This document shows positions 51,986 to 61,400 of a stretch of 64,000 bases of DNA, piece by piece. A model generated the notes under the pieces. The model saw only the letters and a list, made by a program, of their open reading frames with translations. It ran no database searches and was not told the origin of the DNA. Within the stretch, counting starts at the first letter, position 1, and the number at the start of each line of letters is the position of its first letter. A program made the position numbers and the translations under genes. Origin of the DNA: Catenulispora sp. EB89 (GTDB lineage: Bacteria; Actinomycetota; Actinomycetes; Streptomycetales; Catenulisporaceae); assembly GCF_041261445.1 (NCBI RefSeq), contig NZ_JBGCCU010000018.1:124001-188000 (forward strand), read 5' to 3'.

Positions 51986-52687
51986 ATGAGTCTGCCCGCG
52001 AGCGCTGCCCGTCCGTGGCCGCCGCATCCGGACGGACATGGGCTCGACGACGATCCCACTGCGACGAAGCAGTGTTTGCTCGTCCGGACGTATCTCACCG
52101 AGGAGGGAGGCCAGGACGAGATCGAGCAGGCGCTCTTCGCCGTGCTCGACTCGGTCGGCCTGGACGTCGAGTTGATGAGCCGTCCGGAGCACGGATCGTG
52201 GTTCCGCAGATACCTGATCCGGGCCAAGGGCTCGGCCGAGGCGCGCGAGCAACTGGCGAAGATCGAGCGAGCCGTGGACGTGCGGATCAACCTGACGGCG
52301 CAGGTGCAGATCGACGCCAGCCAGGGCGATGTCGTGGCCAAGCTCATCGTGTCGCTGGAGAAGCCCCCCAACGCCGTCATCCAGGTCGGATCGGTGCTGA
52401 TGGTCAAGACCGGCGCCGCGCTTGTCGTCCGGAACCTCACGCAGCGAGAACTCGCGGCCTGTGCACGCACCCCGGGCGCGTTCCGGGATTCCGAGACCGC
52501 GCCGGCGCAGCTCGAGCCGTTCCACGAGATCGCGGCTGGAAAACCGGTCTCCTCGCTGGGCGGACCAGACGGACCGGCTCTCCTAAGTTGGAGCGGGCGA
52601 CTGGCGTGCTCAGGCAGCCCGCCGCCGATTGCGGCTATGCCAATATCCTCGCCGGCCCAAGAGTTGGACGCTGTTTGTGGTGGCTGA
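51986..52687 (+). CDS. Unrecognised cytoplasmic protein
   Basis: A 233-residue protein I cannot name. Residues about 30-150 look like a compact alpha/beta domain: CLLVRTYLTEEGGQDEIEQA, GSWFRRYLIRAKGSAEAREQ, KLIVSLEKPPNAVIQVGSVL and ALVVRNLTQRELAACA. The style (paired helices, an NAVIQVGSVLMVK strand) resembles small conserved actinomycete proteins of unknown role. The last 60 residues are low-complexity and may not be structured. The ATG at 51986 and a GTG at 51971 are both possible; neither has a good ribosome site. No signal peptide or membrane segment is seen. The 300 bases before it contain only the M23 terminator. Confidence 0.6.
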   Translation: MSLPASAARPWPPHPDGHGLDDDPTATKQCLLVRTYLTEEGGQDEIEQALFAVLDSVGLDVELMSRPEHGSWFRRYLIRAKGSAEAREQLAKIERAVDVRINLTAQVQIDASQGDVVAKLIVSLEKPPNAVIQVGSVLMVKTGAALVVRNLTQRELAACARTPGAFRDSETAPAQLEPFHEIAAGKPVSSLGGPDGPALLSWSGRLACSGSPPPIAAMPISSPAQELDAVCGG

Positions 52688-52735
52688 GGCCCCGCTACGA
52701 TCAAGCCCGCCCCGGGCCAGGAGATCCGCCGGACT

Positions 52736-52870
52736 GTGAGCGCTGGATGTACAGTCGCGCCAAACGCCCGCAAGGTTGTCGAGATCCTGACCTCGTCCCA
52801 CCTCGTGATGATCAGCCAGCCCAAGATCGTCGCCAGGCTCGTCCTCGACGCCGCCGAGGCGGTCAGCTGA
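52736..52870 (+). CDS. Small open frame, possible 3' remnant of the preceding gene
   Basis: A 44-residue frame from GTG 52736 reads VSAGCTVAPNARKVVEILTS followed by HLVMISQPKIVARLVLDAAE. It has protein-like composition and lies in the same frame as the gene ending at 52687, separated by one in-frame stop. It may be a separate small protein or the broken C-terminus of that gene. Confidence 0.3.
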   Translation: MSAGCTVAPNARKVVEILTSSHLVMISQPKIVARLVLDAAEAVS

Positions 52871-52924
52871 CGTCGGCGAAAAGTGCCCCGCCTGTCACCA
52901 GGACGGACCGGGGCGTCGCCGTTG

Positions 52925-53358
52925 TCAGCGCGGGGTATGGAAGAGTACTGCGTCCACCACCTGCTTCAGAGGCCGTCGGGCGTCGATGGGTGTCGCACCG
53001 GACGCCCGCAGGTACTCCTGTAGTACGGGCAGCTTGCGGCGCAGGTACTCCCGGTGCCGCCGATATGGCCCCAGTCGTGGAATCCACGCCGTGCGCCCAG
53101 CCGTGTCAGCATCGTGGGCTCGTCGATCTCCGGCACGAACACCTGGGTGAAGCCGTCGGCCACCTCTTGCTGGTTGTCCGCGCCGCCGCAGACGTCCAGC
53201 GTTGCCGGCGCCGCGGCGCGGATGAGTTCGTCCAGCCGGTCCGGGTCCCAGGCCCAGCGACTTGGTCCCACGACGGGGGTGCATAACCTGACGAATCGCC
53301 CGTTACCACTACCCCACTTGACCTTCGGGTCCGTGGGGTAGTCGTTTCCGAACGTCAC
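52925..53358 (-). pseudogene. Frameshifted gene of unknown function
   Basis: The first part (GTG 53358) reads VTFGNDYPTDPKVKWGSGNG, then DPDRLDELIRAAAPATLDVC and FVPEIDEPTMLTRLGARRGF. Near 53070-53080 the protein-like sequence moves to another minus frame, which continues YRRHREYLRRKLPVLQEYLR and ends VVDAVLFHTPR with a stop at 52925. Together they give one coherent protein of about 144 residues. A frameshift, real or from sequencing, therefore breaks it. I do not recognise the family. The 54 bases to the left separate it from the convergent small frame. Confidence 0.55.
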
Positions 53359-54201
53359 ACGCGCGGTGCCTGCACGGCGAGCCGAGCATGACGAGTGTCC
53401 ATCAGCAGGCCGTTCGTGATCGCGTATCCCGTGTGGCCCCCAAAGCGCCGCCCCAGGCTGACGTCGGCAACCCGGCGACGATGGCTCCGGCGATGAAGAT
53501 CGCTGGGCTGTCGGGAGTGCTTGCCCGTAGCAGCCGGTTATTGGCGGCTTTTGGATGTACTCCCCGGGATGCGACCGGGCAGCCGGGGACCGGACTGATC
53601 ACCGGGGTCGCTCTCACCCCCGGTGCCGGAGTGGAACACCACGAGGCCACCGTCAGGGTGGACTTGCTGGGCCGAGCCGCCGTGATCGTCGTGTTCATCC
53701 TGGACGACTTTGCTGCGCTACCGGCTGCTGTAGATCGTCGCCCGGGTTATCCGTGCCTTCGCCGAGCCGCCGCGTCACATTGTCGTGGCGGCTGGCATGC
53801 ATCGTCTTGTCCCTGTACTGCTGCCACTTCCACGCCTGGCCGACGGGCTTGTCGTCGAGCGCTTTGACGATCCTCGCTAGTCCAGATGTCGAAGTTATGC
53901 ATGTGAGAACCTGCGATCTGCGGAAACACTGTCCTCAGCCCTGGTCGGCCAATCTTCGACCTACGGTGGGTGGTGCGTCGAGGTGCTCGTCGCCGGGCCC
54001 GTCGCGTTGGTTGACGCCCTTCACCCTGCGGGTGATGCCGGCTGCATCTCCTTCGGCGCCTGCCGGATGCGGCGCTGTGAGCCCATCGATCAGATCTTGC
54101 CCGGGCCGGCCTCGCGGTGGCTGCGTCATCGAGCGTCGATCGCGCGTCAACAGGTGCTTCCTAGGTTCGTCACCGCTGGTCATGACGATGGGGAGGCATT
54201 G
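53359..54201. other. Gene-poor stretch before the LuxR pair
   Basis: No intact gene is supported in these 843 bases. On the minus strand around 53740-53900 a stretch reads LARIVKALDDKPVGQAWKWQ and continues YRDKTMHASRHDNVTRRLGE in a protein-like way but lacks a good start and is cut short, so it may be a decayed gene. The promoter of the LuxR pair should be near 54000-54190. Confidence 0.4.
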
Positions 54202-54867
54202 GTGGAGGGCGTCGGGGTACGGGTGGTCGCGGCCGACGGGATCTCTCGGTCGGGTGCTGAGGCGTTGCTGTGGGCACAGCCCGGGATCAGTGTGGTGCCG
54301 GCCGGCGGCGATGGTGCCGCTTCGGCGGCGGTACTGCTGTTGGTCGCTGACGTGTTCGACGATGCCGCCGTGTCCTTGGCCCGGGGCGCGTTGTCGGGAT
54401 TGTCGCCGAAGGGGCGGGTCGGGATTGTCGCGGTCGTGGGGCGGATGGCGCCTGGGGTGCTGCCTTCGCTGGTGGATCTCGGGGTGGGTGCGCTGGTGTG
54501 GCGGCGCCAGGCGACCGGGGAGGCGGTTGCCAGGGCGGTGCGGGCGGTCGACCGCGGGGCCGGCGTGCTGATGCCGCCGGAAGTGGTGCGTGATCTCCTC
54601 GACTACATCAAGACCCTTCGGAGGGGTGAGCCGCGGCCGAAGCGGGGCGTGGCCGTGGATCGGTCCGTGGACCAGCCGGCTCTCACGGCGCGGGAGTCGG
54701 ACGTGCTACGGCTGCTCGCCGACGGGTTCGACACCGCGCAGGCCGCGACCGCGCTGGCCTACTCGGATCGGACGGTCAAGAACATCCTGCACGAGCTGAC
54801 GATCCGGATGCGGCTGCGCAACCGGACGCACGCGGTGGCCTACGCGCTGCGCGAAGGGCTGATCTGA
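54202..54867 (+). CDS. LuxR-type regulator with receiver-like N-terminus (first of pair)
   Basis: A 221-residue response-regulator-like protein. GTG 54202 follows GGGAGG and starts VEGVGVRVVAADGISRSGAE, a receiver-like beginning; the phosphorylation Asp is not evident. The C-terminal LuxR helix-turn-helix is clear: LTARESDVLRLLADGFDTAQ, TALAYSDRTVKNILHELTIR, then LRNRTHAVAYALREGLI. It is followed after 1 base by a paralogue. Such pairs often govern nearby secretion loci; it is upstream of the WXG100 genes. Longer starts in the same frame exist but lack ribosome sites. Confidence 0.85.
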   Translation: MEGVGVRVVAADGISRSGAEALLWAQPGISVVPAGGDGAASAAVLLLVADVFDDAAVSLARGALSGLSPKGRVGIVAVVGRMAPGVLPSLVDLGVGALVWRRQATGEAVARAVRAVDRGAGVLMPPEVVRDLLDYIKTLRRGEPRPKRGVAVDRSVDQPALTARESDVLRLLADGFDTAQAATALAYSDRTVKNILHELTIRMRLRNRTHAVAYALREGLI

Positions 54868-54868
54868 G

Positions 54869-55459
54869 ATGCCGGGATCGCAGAGCACTGTTCCTGAGTC
54901 GTCGAGAACGCCTGACTCGACGCCCGTGGCGATCCACACCGCCGACCCGATCACCCGGGCCGGCGTCGTGGAACTGCTGCGTGCCGTCCCGCGCGCCGGG
55001 CTGGTCGACCGGGTCGGGCCCGGTGTGGTGGTGGTGATCGCGGTCGGTGACGCCGACGAGGGCGTGCTCGTCGGGGTCGACGCCCTGGTCGCCGGTGCCG
55101 TTCCGGTGGTGCTGGCGACCGGCCGCGTCCGGCCGGCGTTGCGCACTGTCGCCGCCCGGCGCGGCGTGGCGGTGGTCGGCGGGTCCGACGCGGACTTCGA
55201 CGACCTCGCCCGGGAGCTCTCCGAGATCATCGAACACGGACCGGCCCTGCCGGTGGAGCCCGGGCGCGGACGCCTGACCCCGCGCGAGGCCGCGGTTCTG
55301 CGGCTTCTCGCCGAGGGGCTGAGCACGGCCGAGGTCGCCGTCCGGCTCGCCTACTCCGAACGCACCGTGAAGAACATCGTCTACGACCTCACCGTGCGCC
55401 TCGACGTCCGCAATCGGACGCACGCCGTCGCCCTCGCGATCCGCGAAGGCCTCATCTAG
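54869..55459 (+). CDS. LuxR-type regulator with receiver-like N-terminus (second of pair)
   Basis: A 196-residue paralogue of the preceding gene. Its receiver-like domain reads VAIHTADPITRAGVVELLRA and VVVVIAVGDADEG. The helix-turn-helix is LTPREAAVLRLLAEGLSTAE and RLAYSERTVKNIVYDLTVRL, ending LAIREGLI like its neighbour. No canonical phosphoacceptor pocket is obvious, so these may respond to a ligand or partner. The ATG at 54869 sits 1 base after the previous stop; GTG 54926 is an alternative start at VAIHTAD. Confidence 0.88.
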   Translation: MPGSQSTVPESSRTPDSTPVAIHTADPITRAGVVELLRAVPRAGLVDRVGPGVVVVIAVGDADEGVLVGVDALVAGAVPVVLATGRVRPALRTVAARRGVAVVGGSDADFDDLARELSEIIEHGPALPVEPGRGRLTPREAAVLRLLAEGLSTAEVAVRLAYSERTVKNIVYDLTVRLDVRNRTHAVALAIREGLI

Positions 55460-55480
55460 ACCTGGCGGCGGCGGGAAGTT

Positions 55481-55494
55481 CGGGCACCTGCCCG
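55481..55494 (+). terminator. Short GC hairpin after the LuxR pair
   Basis: CGGGC-ACCT-GCCCG lies 22 bases after the second LuxR stop. It could separate the regulators from the WXG100 operon, whose promoter would lie in 55495-55570. Confidence 0.4.
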
Positions 55495-55582
55495 GCTCCA
55501 ACCGTGCCCATAAGGCTCCTGACACGTCGGGTGCCGCAACCCCAGGATGGTCGTCCGACCGAAGCACTGAAAGGACCACTCG

Positions 55583-55915
55583 ATGTCGACACCGGCCGGC
55601 AACCCGGGCGTCTCCGCCGTCAACAGCGCGGCGATGGCCCACGCGGTGACGGAGCTCGCGAACGCCGCCGCGTCCGCGGAGTCCATCCGCGGCACGCTCC
55701 AGAACCAGATGAACGAACTCGCCCCCTCCTGGCGCAGCGACGCCGCGAACGTCTTCATGACCGCCATGGGCCAGTGGGACACCGAGTTCGCCACCGTCCT
55801 GTCCGCCCTGCGCGAGATCGAGGAGACGCTGGCGGCGACGCTGAAGCGCTACAACGTCAACGTCTCCGTCACCACCGACAGCGTCGGCGGGTTCGCCGCG
55901 CAGCTCAACGGCTGA
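55583..55915 (+). CDS. WXG100-family protein (variant WRS)
   Basis: A 110-residue helical-hairpin protein of the ESAT-6/WXG100 type. Two amphipathic helices flank the turn at PSWRSDAANVF (W50); the usual W-x-G is W-R-S. The length, absence of a signal peptide and pairing with a second WXG100 gene 55 bases downstream fit a type VII-secreted heterodimer. AAGGA precedes ATG 55583. Confidence 0.88.
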   Translation: MSTPAGNPGVSAVNSAAMAHAVTELANAAASAESIRGTLQNQMNELAPSWRSDAANVFMTAMGQWDTEFATVLSALREIEETLAATLKRYNVNVSVTTDSVGGFAAQLNG

Positions 55916-55970
55916 GCCGTACTGAGCCATATCAACCCTCGATCCCAGCAAAGATACGGAGAACCCTGAC

Positions 55971-56279
55971 ATGAGCGGCGACGGCTCGGTCTACGTCAAC
56001 TTCCACGGCATGGAGCAGGCCGCGGCGGACATGGAGCAGGCGCTGGCGAAGCTGCGCGCCTCCATCGAGTCCCTGAACACCAACGTCGGCGGCTCGCTGG
56101 CGGAGTGGGAGGGCAACGCGCGCACCGCCTACCAGGTGGCGCAGCTCAAGTGGGACACCGCGGTGAACCGGATGCACGACATCCTCGGCAACGCCATCAC
56201 CACGTTGCAGAACATCACGAACGACCACAAGCTCACCGAGCACGCCAACACCATGCACTGGGAGAACCTGACCGCGTAG
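55971..56279 (+). CDS. WXG100-family protein
   Basis: A 102-residue ESAT-6-like protein with the canonical turn LAEWEGNARTAY (W46-E-G48) between two long helices. It is probably the dimer partner of the protein encoded just upstream. AGATACGGAGA is upstream of ATG 55971. The next gene starts immediately after its TAG. Confidence 0.92.
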   Translation: MSGDGSVYVNFHGMEQAAADMEQALAKLRASIESLNTNVGGSLAEWEGNARTAYQVAQLKWDTAVNRMHDILGNAITTLQNITNDHKLTEHANTMHWENLTA

Positions 56280-56678
56280 ATGGCTGCCACGCCGCCCGCC
56301 GTGCCGGGCTATAACGAGCTCACGGTGCCGCCGGAGCAGACGTTCAAGGACGTCGCGGACTACCTCGACGACCTGAACGGCGTGCTGGACAAGATGGTCG
56401 CCGATCTGAAGGACGCGAAGTACGAGCCGAAGATCGGCGACTTCAGCGAGGCCACGGACTTGGTTAAGGCCTATGAGGGCGAGCGCGACACGTTCGTGAA
56501 GAACATTCAGGTCGTGCACGGCCAGTTCGACGCGCTGCGCAAGGCGACGCTGAAGATCGGCCAGAACTACGAGAGCCTGGCCGACGCCGACTCGGCCAAG
56601 GCCGACGACATCACGAAGGGGCTCACCGACAACAGTGCCCTGATTCCGAAGGACGCCGGCAAGGCGTCGGTCTGGTGA
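56280..56678 (+). CDS. Helical WXG-associated protein of the type VII locus
   Basis: A 132-residue, almost wholly helical protein (PPEQTFKDVADYLDDLNGVL, GERDTFVKNIQVVHGQFDAL). There is no W-x-G turn, but the size, helix pattern and position directly after the WXG100 stop (TAGATG) suggest an EspC-like or chaperone-type component for the larger substrates downstream. I do not recognise a named family. Confidence 0.75.
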   Translation: MAATPPAVPGYNELTVPPEQTFKDVADYLDDLNGVLDKMVADLKDAKYEPKIGDFSEATDLVKAYEGERDTFVKNIQVVHGQFDALRKATLKIGQNYESLADADSAKADDITKGLTDNSALIPKDAGKASVW

Positions 56679-56701
56679 GATGAGAGAAGGATTCCCGGGG
56701 C

Positions 56702-58006
56702 ATGGCTGACAATCCCGCGTACGCGAACTACAGCTACCAGGACGTGCACGACCGGCTACAGAGCATCGATCTCGGGTCTGTGGCCACGGCGCAGAACCTG
56801 TGGGACTCGGTGTTCCAGGGGTTCACCAACCTCGCCGCCGACCTGCGCAAGCAGCGGGACCAGCTGAAGACCGTGTGGACCGGGCCCGGCTCCGACACCT
56901 ACGGGCAGCAGCTGGAAAACCTCGCGACCGAGCTGGACAACATCGCCAAGCAGGCCAAGGACCCGACGTACCGCAGTTTCTGGCAGTCCTTCGCCTCGGT
57001 GAAGGACGTGGTCAAGGCGGCGCTGAGCGCCTACGACGGCAAGTTCAAAGAGGTCCCGAGCAAGCCTCCGCCGCAGATGTCGAAGATCGAGGCGAGCAAC
57101 TATCGGGACGGCGGCGGCGGGCCGGATGAGTACAAGTTCGGCGGGGACGACGCCGGGGTGCGCGCGATCTTCACCAAGCTGGCGCGGGACTACCGGGACA
57201 TCAAGGACGGACTGCCGAATCCGCCGGCGCCGGCCCAGGGCCCGGCGGGTCCCGCCGACGGCCAGCCTTCCAGCCCGCTCCGGATGGAGGGCAAGGACAC
57301 CTTCGGCGGGACCCCCGCAGACCTGCCGATCGCCCCGGCCGACGCGTTCGGCAAGCTGCCCGACGGGGCCGTTCCGCCGGGAGCCGGGATCGACCCGAGG
57401 AGCATGCCGATCAGCCCGGTCGGGCCGATCGGCGGGGTGGACGTGCCGGGCGGTCCCGGTGCGGACGTGCCGGGGATGGGGATGCCCGGAATCGACGTGT
57501 CCGGCGGCCCCGGGATCGCAGTACCCGGAGTCGATATACCGGGTGCCCCGGGCGTTACCGTGCCGGCCTCGGGCGTCGACCCGAAACTGCCTGGCTACAC
57601 GGGGATCGACCCAAGCACCGGGCTGCCCTTCGGCCTCGACCCGTCCACGAAGCTCGCCGACTTCCAGCCCGCGTCCGGGACCGGGCTCGGCGGCGGCTCG
57701 TCGGCGTTCGGCGGCCCGGACGGGTTGGGCCCGCTCGGCGGCGCCGGCGCGGCCGGTGCGCTCGGTGCGCTCGGTGCGGGGCCGGGCGGCGCGTCATCGG
57801 GTGCGATCACCCCCCGGGACGCGGCCGGGGCGAACGGCGGGGCGAACGGTGCCGCGGGCATGGGGTACCCCGGCGGGATGGGCGGCATGGGGCACGGCGC
57901 GGGCAAGGACGGCGAGGAGCGTCAGCGCCAGTCGTGGATCCCGGAGGACCAGGACATCTGGGGCGCCGACACCAGCGCGCCGCCGCCGGTCATCGGCCGT
58001 GGCTAG
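56702..58006 (+). CDS. Type VII substrate with WXG-like head and Gly/Pro-rich tail
   Basis: A 434-residue protein. Residues 1-120 form a helical WXG/PPE-like head with VWTGPGSDTYG (W59-T-G). Residues about 185-400 are Gly/Pro/Ala-rich with repeats of the type VPGxGMPGIDV and PGAPGV, like EspB-type secreted proteins. The C-terminus RQSWIPEDQDIWG resembles the SWLxEDxDxWG signature of actinomycete ESX-linked proteins. It is probably exported with the WXG100 pair. It overlaps the next gene by 8 bases. Confidence 0.85.
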   Translation: MADNPAYANYSYQDVHDRLQSIDLGSVATAQNLWDSVFQGFTNLAADLRKQRDQLKTVWTGPGSDTYGQQLENLATELDNIAKQAKDPTYRSFWQSFASVKDVVKAALSAYDGKFKEVPSKPPPQMSKIEASNYRDGGGGPDEYKFGGDDAGVRAIFTKLARDYRDIKDGLPNPPAPAQGPAGPADGQPSSPLRMEGKDTFGGTPADLPIAPADAFGKLPDGAVPPGAGIDPRSMPISPVGPIGGVDVPGGPGADVPGMGMPGIDVSGGPGIAVPGVDIPGAPGVTVPASGVDPKLPGYTGIDPSTGLPFGLDPSTKLADFQPASGTGLGGGSSAFGGPDGLGPLGGAGAAGALGALGAGPGGASSGAITPRDAAGANGGANGAAGMGYPGGMGGMGHGAGKDGEERQRQSWIPEDQDIWGADTSAPPPVIGRG

Positions 58007-58481
58007 GCCGGCGGAGGAGCCGCCGGGCTCCCACGCTCCCACCGCGCCGCCGCACGTAGCGCCGACCCCTCCGCCGTCCGCACCGTCGGTGCCGACGACC
58101 GGCCCGACGGCCCCCGCGCCCCATCAGGGTACTGACGGCTCGGGCGGGTACGTCGTCGATCCGGCCGGGCTGACGACGGCGGCGGGTGGCTTCGACAGCG
58201 CCGTGGACGCCGTCCGCAAGGCCGCGCAGACACTGCAGACGACGCTCGAAGCATCGGGCGAACCATGGGGGACGGACTCCCTCGGCAAGGGCTTCGCCGA
58301 AGGCGCGAACGGCTACAAGGCACAGCGGGACGGGATGTTCGAGCAGCTGAAGACCATCGGCGACCGGTTCGACGAGATCGCCAAGAGCCTGCGTTCGGTG
58401 ACCGGCAACTACGGCGGTGCGGAGACCCAGGCGATCAGGCGTGCGCGCTCGGTGGGGGTCGGCGAGGAGGCTGGCGCGTGA
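57999..58481 (+). CDS. EspC/WXG-like type VII protein
   Basis: A 160-residue protein with a Pro-rich leader (about 1-45) and an EspC-like helical domain: YVVDPAGLTTAAGGFDSAVD, EPWGTDSLGKGFAEGANGYK (W90-G) and IGDRFDEIAKSLRSVTGNYG. It starts at GTG 57999 inside the end of the previous gene; no other start keeps the domain. GTGA joins it to the giant toxin gene, so it probably acts as the toxin's partner or secretion adaptor. Confidence 0.8.
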   Translation: MARPAEEPPGSHAPTAPPHVAPTPPPSAPSVPTTGPTAPAPHQGTDGSGGYVVDPAGLTTAAGGFDSAVDAVRKAAQTLQTTLEASGEPWGTDSLGKGFAEGANGYKAQRDGMFEQLKTIGDRFDEIAKSLRSVTGNYGGAETQAIRRARSVGVGEEAGA

Positions 58482-61400
58482 CGACCGAGGTTCCCGCCCC
58501 CGTCCAGTGGCTGCTGGCGATCGTGTGCGGGCAGGAGTGGCCGGACGGCGACGAGCAGGCGCTGCGGGCGGCGGGCCAGGCGTGGACCGATGCTGCGACG
58601 GCCCTGCAGCCGGCGTTCGCCGACGCGGACACCGCGGCGAAGAAGGCGGCATCGTCGTACGGCGGCACCGCCTCAGAGGCGTTCACCAAGTTCTGGAACA
58701 TGTTCACCCAGCCGCAGGGTGACCAGCCGGCCATTCTCGATGGTCTGGTGAAGCAGTGCCAGGACATCGGCCAGGAACTGGACGGCTTCGCCGACGAGGT
58801 CGAGACCTCGCGGATCGAGATCATCGGCCAGCTGGTGATCCTCGCGGTGGAGATCGCGATCGCGCAGTCGCTGGCGCCGCTGACCTTCGGCCTGTCGGAG
58901 CTGTCGATCGCCGGGGAGGTCGCGGCGACCCGGCTGGTCGTCCGCGAACTGCTGGAGGCGGTGCTGAAGGCCGCGTTCAAGGCGGCGTTGAAGATGACCG
59001 TGCAGATGACAGCTCTGGACCTGCTCGCGCAGGGGATCGAGGAGGCTCAGGGACATCGGACGTCGATCGACTGGGGCGAAGTCGGCAAGACGGCCGAGGG
59101 CGCCGCGATATCCGGGGCGTTCGCCGGCGCGCTCGGCGGCGTGCTCGGCAAGGCGGCGGAGCACACTCCGGCGTTGCGCAGCGCGCTGAACAAGCCGTTC
59201 GGGAAGGTCGCGAGCAACGCGGCGATCGGTGTGGGGTCCACGCTGCTGACGGATGTCGCAACGGGGCAGGCGATCGACGGGCACGGGCTGCTGGACGCCG
59301 CGCTGGGCGGGATCGGCGGCGCGGCGCACGAGCGCTTCAGTCAGCGGACGGTGCACGTTGCGGACGATCGGATTCCCGGGGCGGGCGAGGTACCGGGGGC
59401 CGAGGTACCGGCGGTCGATGCAGCGCGGGGCGAGGCACCGCGGCCGGACGGGCCGGATGGGCCGGATCGGCGGGACGAACCGGATGGGCAGCCGCCCGCG
59501 GCGGGCGGCGGTCCGACGGAGCCGTCGGGCGAACCGGTTGTGGACCGGCCGGCAGTGGGCGGCGGACCGGTGGAATCCGGACATCAGCCGCGGGAAACGG
59601 ATGGCGAGCCGTCGGCGGAACCGATCGCGCCGGCGGCATCGGCGCCGGACATTCTCAGTGCCCTCAACGGCGGCGCACACTATCGGCCCGCGGGCCATTT
59701 CCTGGGCGACCCGCTGTCGCGGCCATTGCCAGTCGGCGATGATTCCGGCCACGAACCTGTTACACAGCCGGTTCACGAACAGCGCGCCGAGCCTTCCCCG
59801 GCCACTTCGCCGCCGACCGGCTCGACAGCGCCTGAGCACGAACCGGCCGCCGAAGCCACCCATGCGCCGGCACCGTCTCCCGACCGATCCGGCGACATGC
59901 CGACCGGCCCCCGCATGTCGCACGAGGCAGCCGCCCGCGCGCTCTTCGGCGTCGACGACAACACGCCGCTCACCGCCGATCAGAAGGCGCGATTCGAGGC
60001 GGCCCTTGAGCAGCGGAAGGCTCAGACCGGCGCTCGCGACGGTGTCGTGGGCCTCGTCGACCAGCTGCGTGGCCGGACACCGGGCACCTTGCTCCAGGAC
60101 GATTCGTCGCAGCCCTCGGCCGCCGGCGTCACGTCGCAAACACCTGAGAACCGGCCCGTGGACCAGGCTCTGCGGCCGGACGTACCGACCCGCGCCGTGC
60201 TCGGTGACGAACGGCTGCCGGAGCCGGTCGTGCAGCCGCCGATCATCGAAGCGCCTCGCGGGGCGAATCAGAATCCTGTGGCTTCCCCGCCGAATCGCGA
60301 GAATGCCTCACGCCGCGAGCCGCAGACCAGCCCGCGCCCCGAGCCGCGCACCGCAATGGGCCCCGAGCCGCGTTCTGACACGCTGACCGAGCCCGAACAC
60401 ATCGACCCCGAACACACCGACCCGCAAGACGTCATCGAGTCCGCCAAGGACGACATCGCCGAACGTGCCCTGGGCGCCGTCGCGGCCCGCCACGGCCTGG
60501 TCTTGGGCGGCAGCCGCGCGATGGCCCGGTACGGGCTCATCTACCGCCGCACCGACGACATCGACCTGATCGCGACCGGCGGCCACGAGGTCACTCACGA
60601 CTTCAGCGACGACGCGGTGAACGATGTCCGCAGAGCCCTGACAGAAGCCGGCTACACCGTGACGGTGAAGCCGAGCCAGTCCGGCGCCGAACTCACCGTG
60701 CGCCGCGGCGGCTTCTCGACGAAGGTCGACATGACGTCCACACCGCTGCTGCCCACGTACGAGCCGCCGGTGGAGGTCGGGGGCCTGCGCATGGTCTCGG
60801 CGAACGACGCCGTTCGGATGAAGTACGGCGCGTTCAAGGCGGCGGCCGGTGATCCGGAACCGGACGGCATGACCAAGCTCGCCAAGCAACTCGCAGACGT
60901 GCATGCCGTCTTCGCCGAGCGTGGCGACGACGCATTCGTCCTCGACGGCATCAATCCCGCCGAGGAGAAGGATGTCTTCCGCGGCATGCTGGGCAAGGCA
61001 CTGGACCGCGTCACGGACGACGACCTCGCCGACCACGGCCTGAGCCCGGAGCAGATCGCGCGACTGCGCGCCGATCTGGCGGAACAGGCCGCACGCCGCG
61101 AGCTGGTGGTGCCTGCCGCTCCGGTGACGGAGACGCCGAAGCCGTCGGCGGCGGACGTCCAGGCGGTCCTCAAGATGCTGTACCCGGACAACCCGGCGCG
61201 CGGCTGGAACGAACGACGCGTCGCCAAGGCGGCCGCGATCGCGGCACAGCTGCGCAAGAACGTGTCACTGCGGTACGAGCTCAGACCGGAGCATCTGGCG
61301 GGGCTGGTGCGGAGCGAGCTGGACGAGGGGGGTTCCGGGACGCTGAGCAAGGATCAGCGGGATCGATTGTCAGGGTTCGGCCGGCCGCTTGCCGACACGG

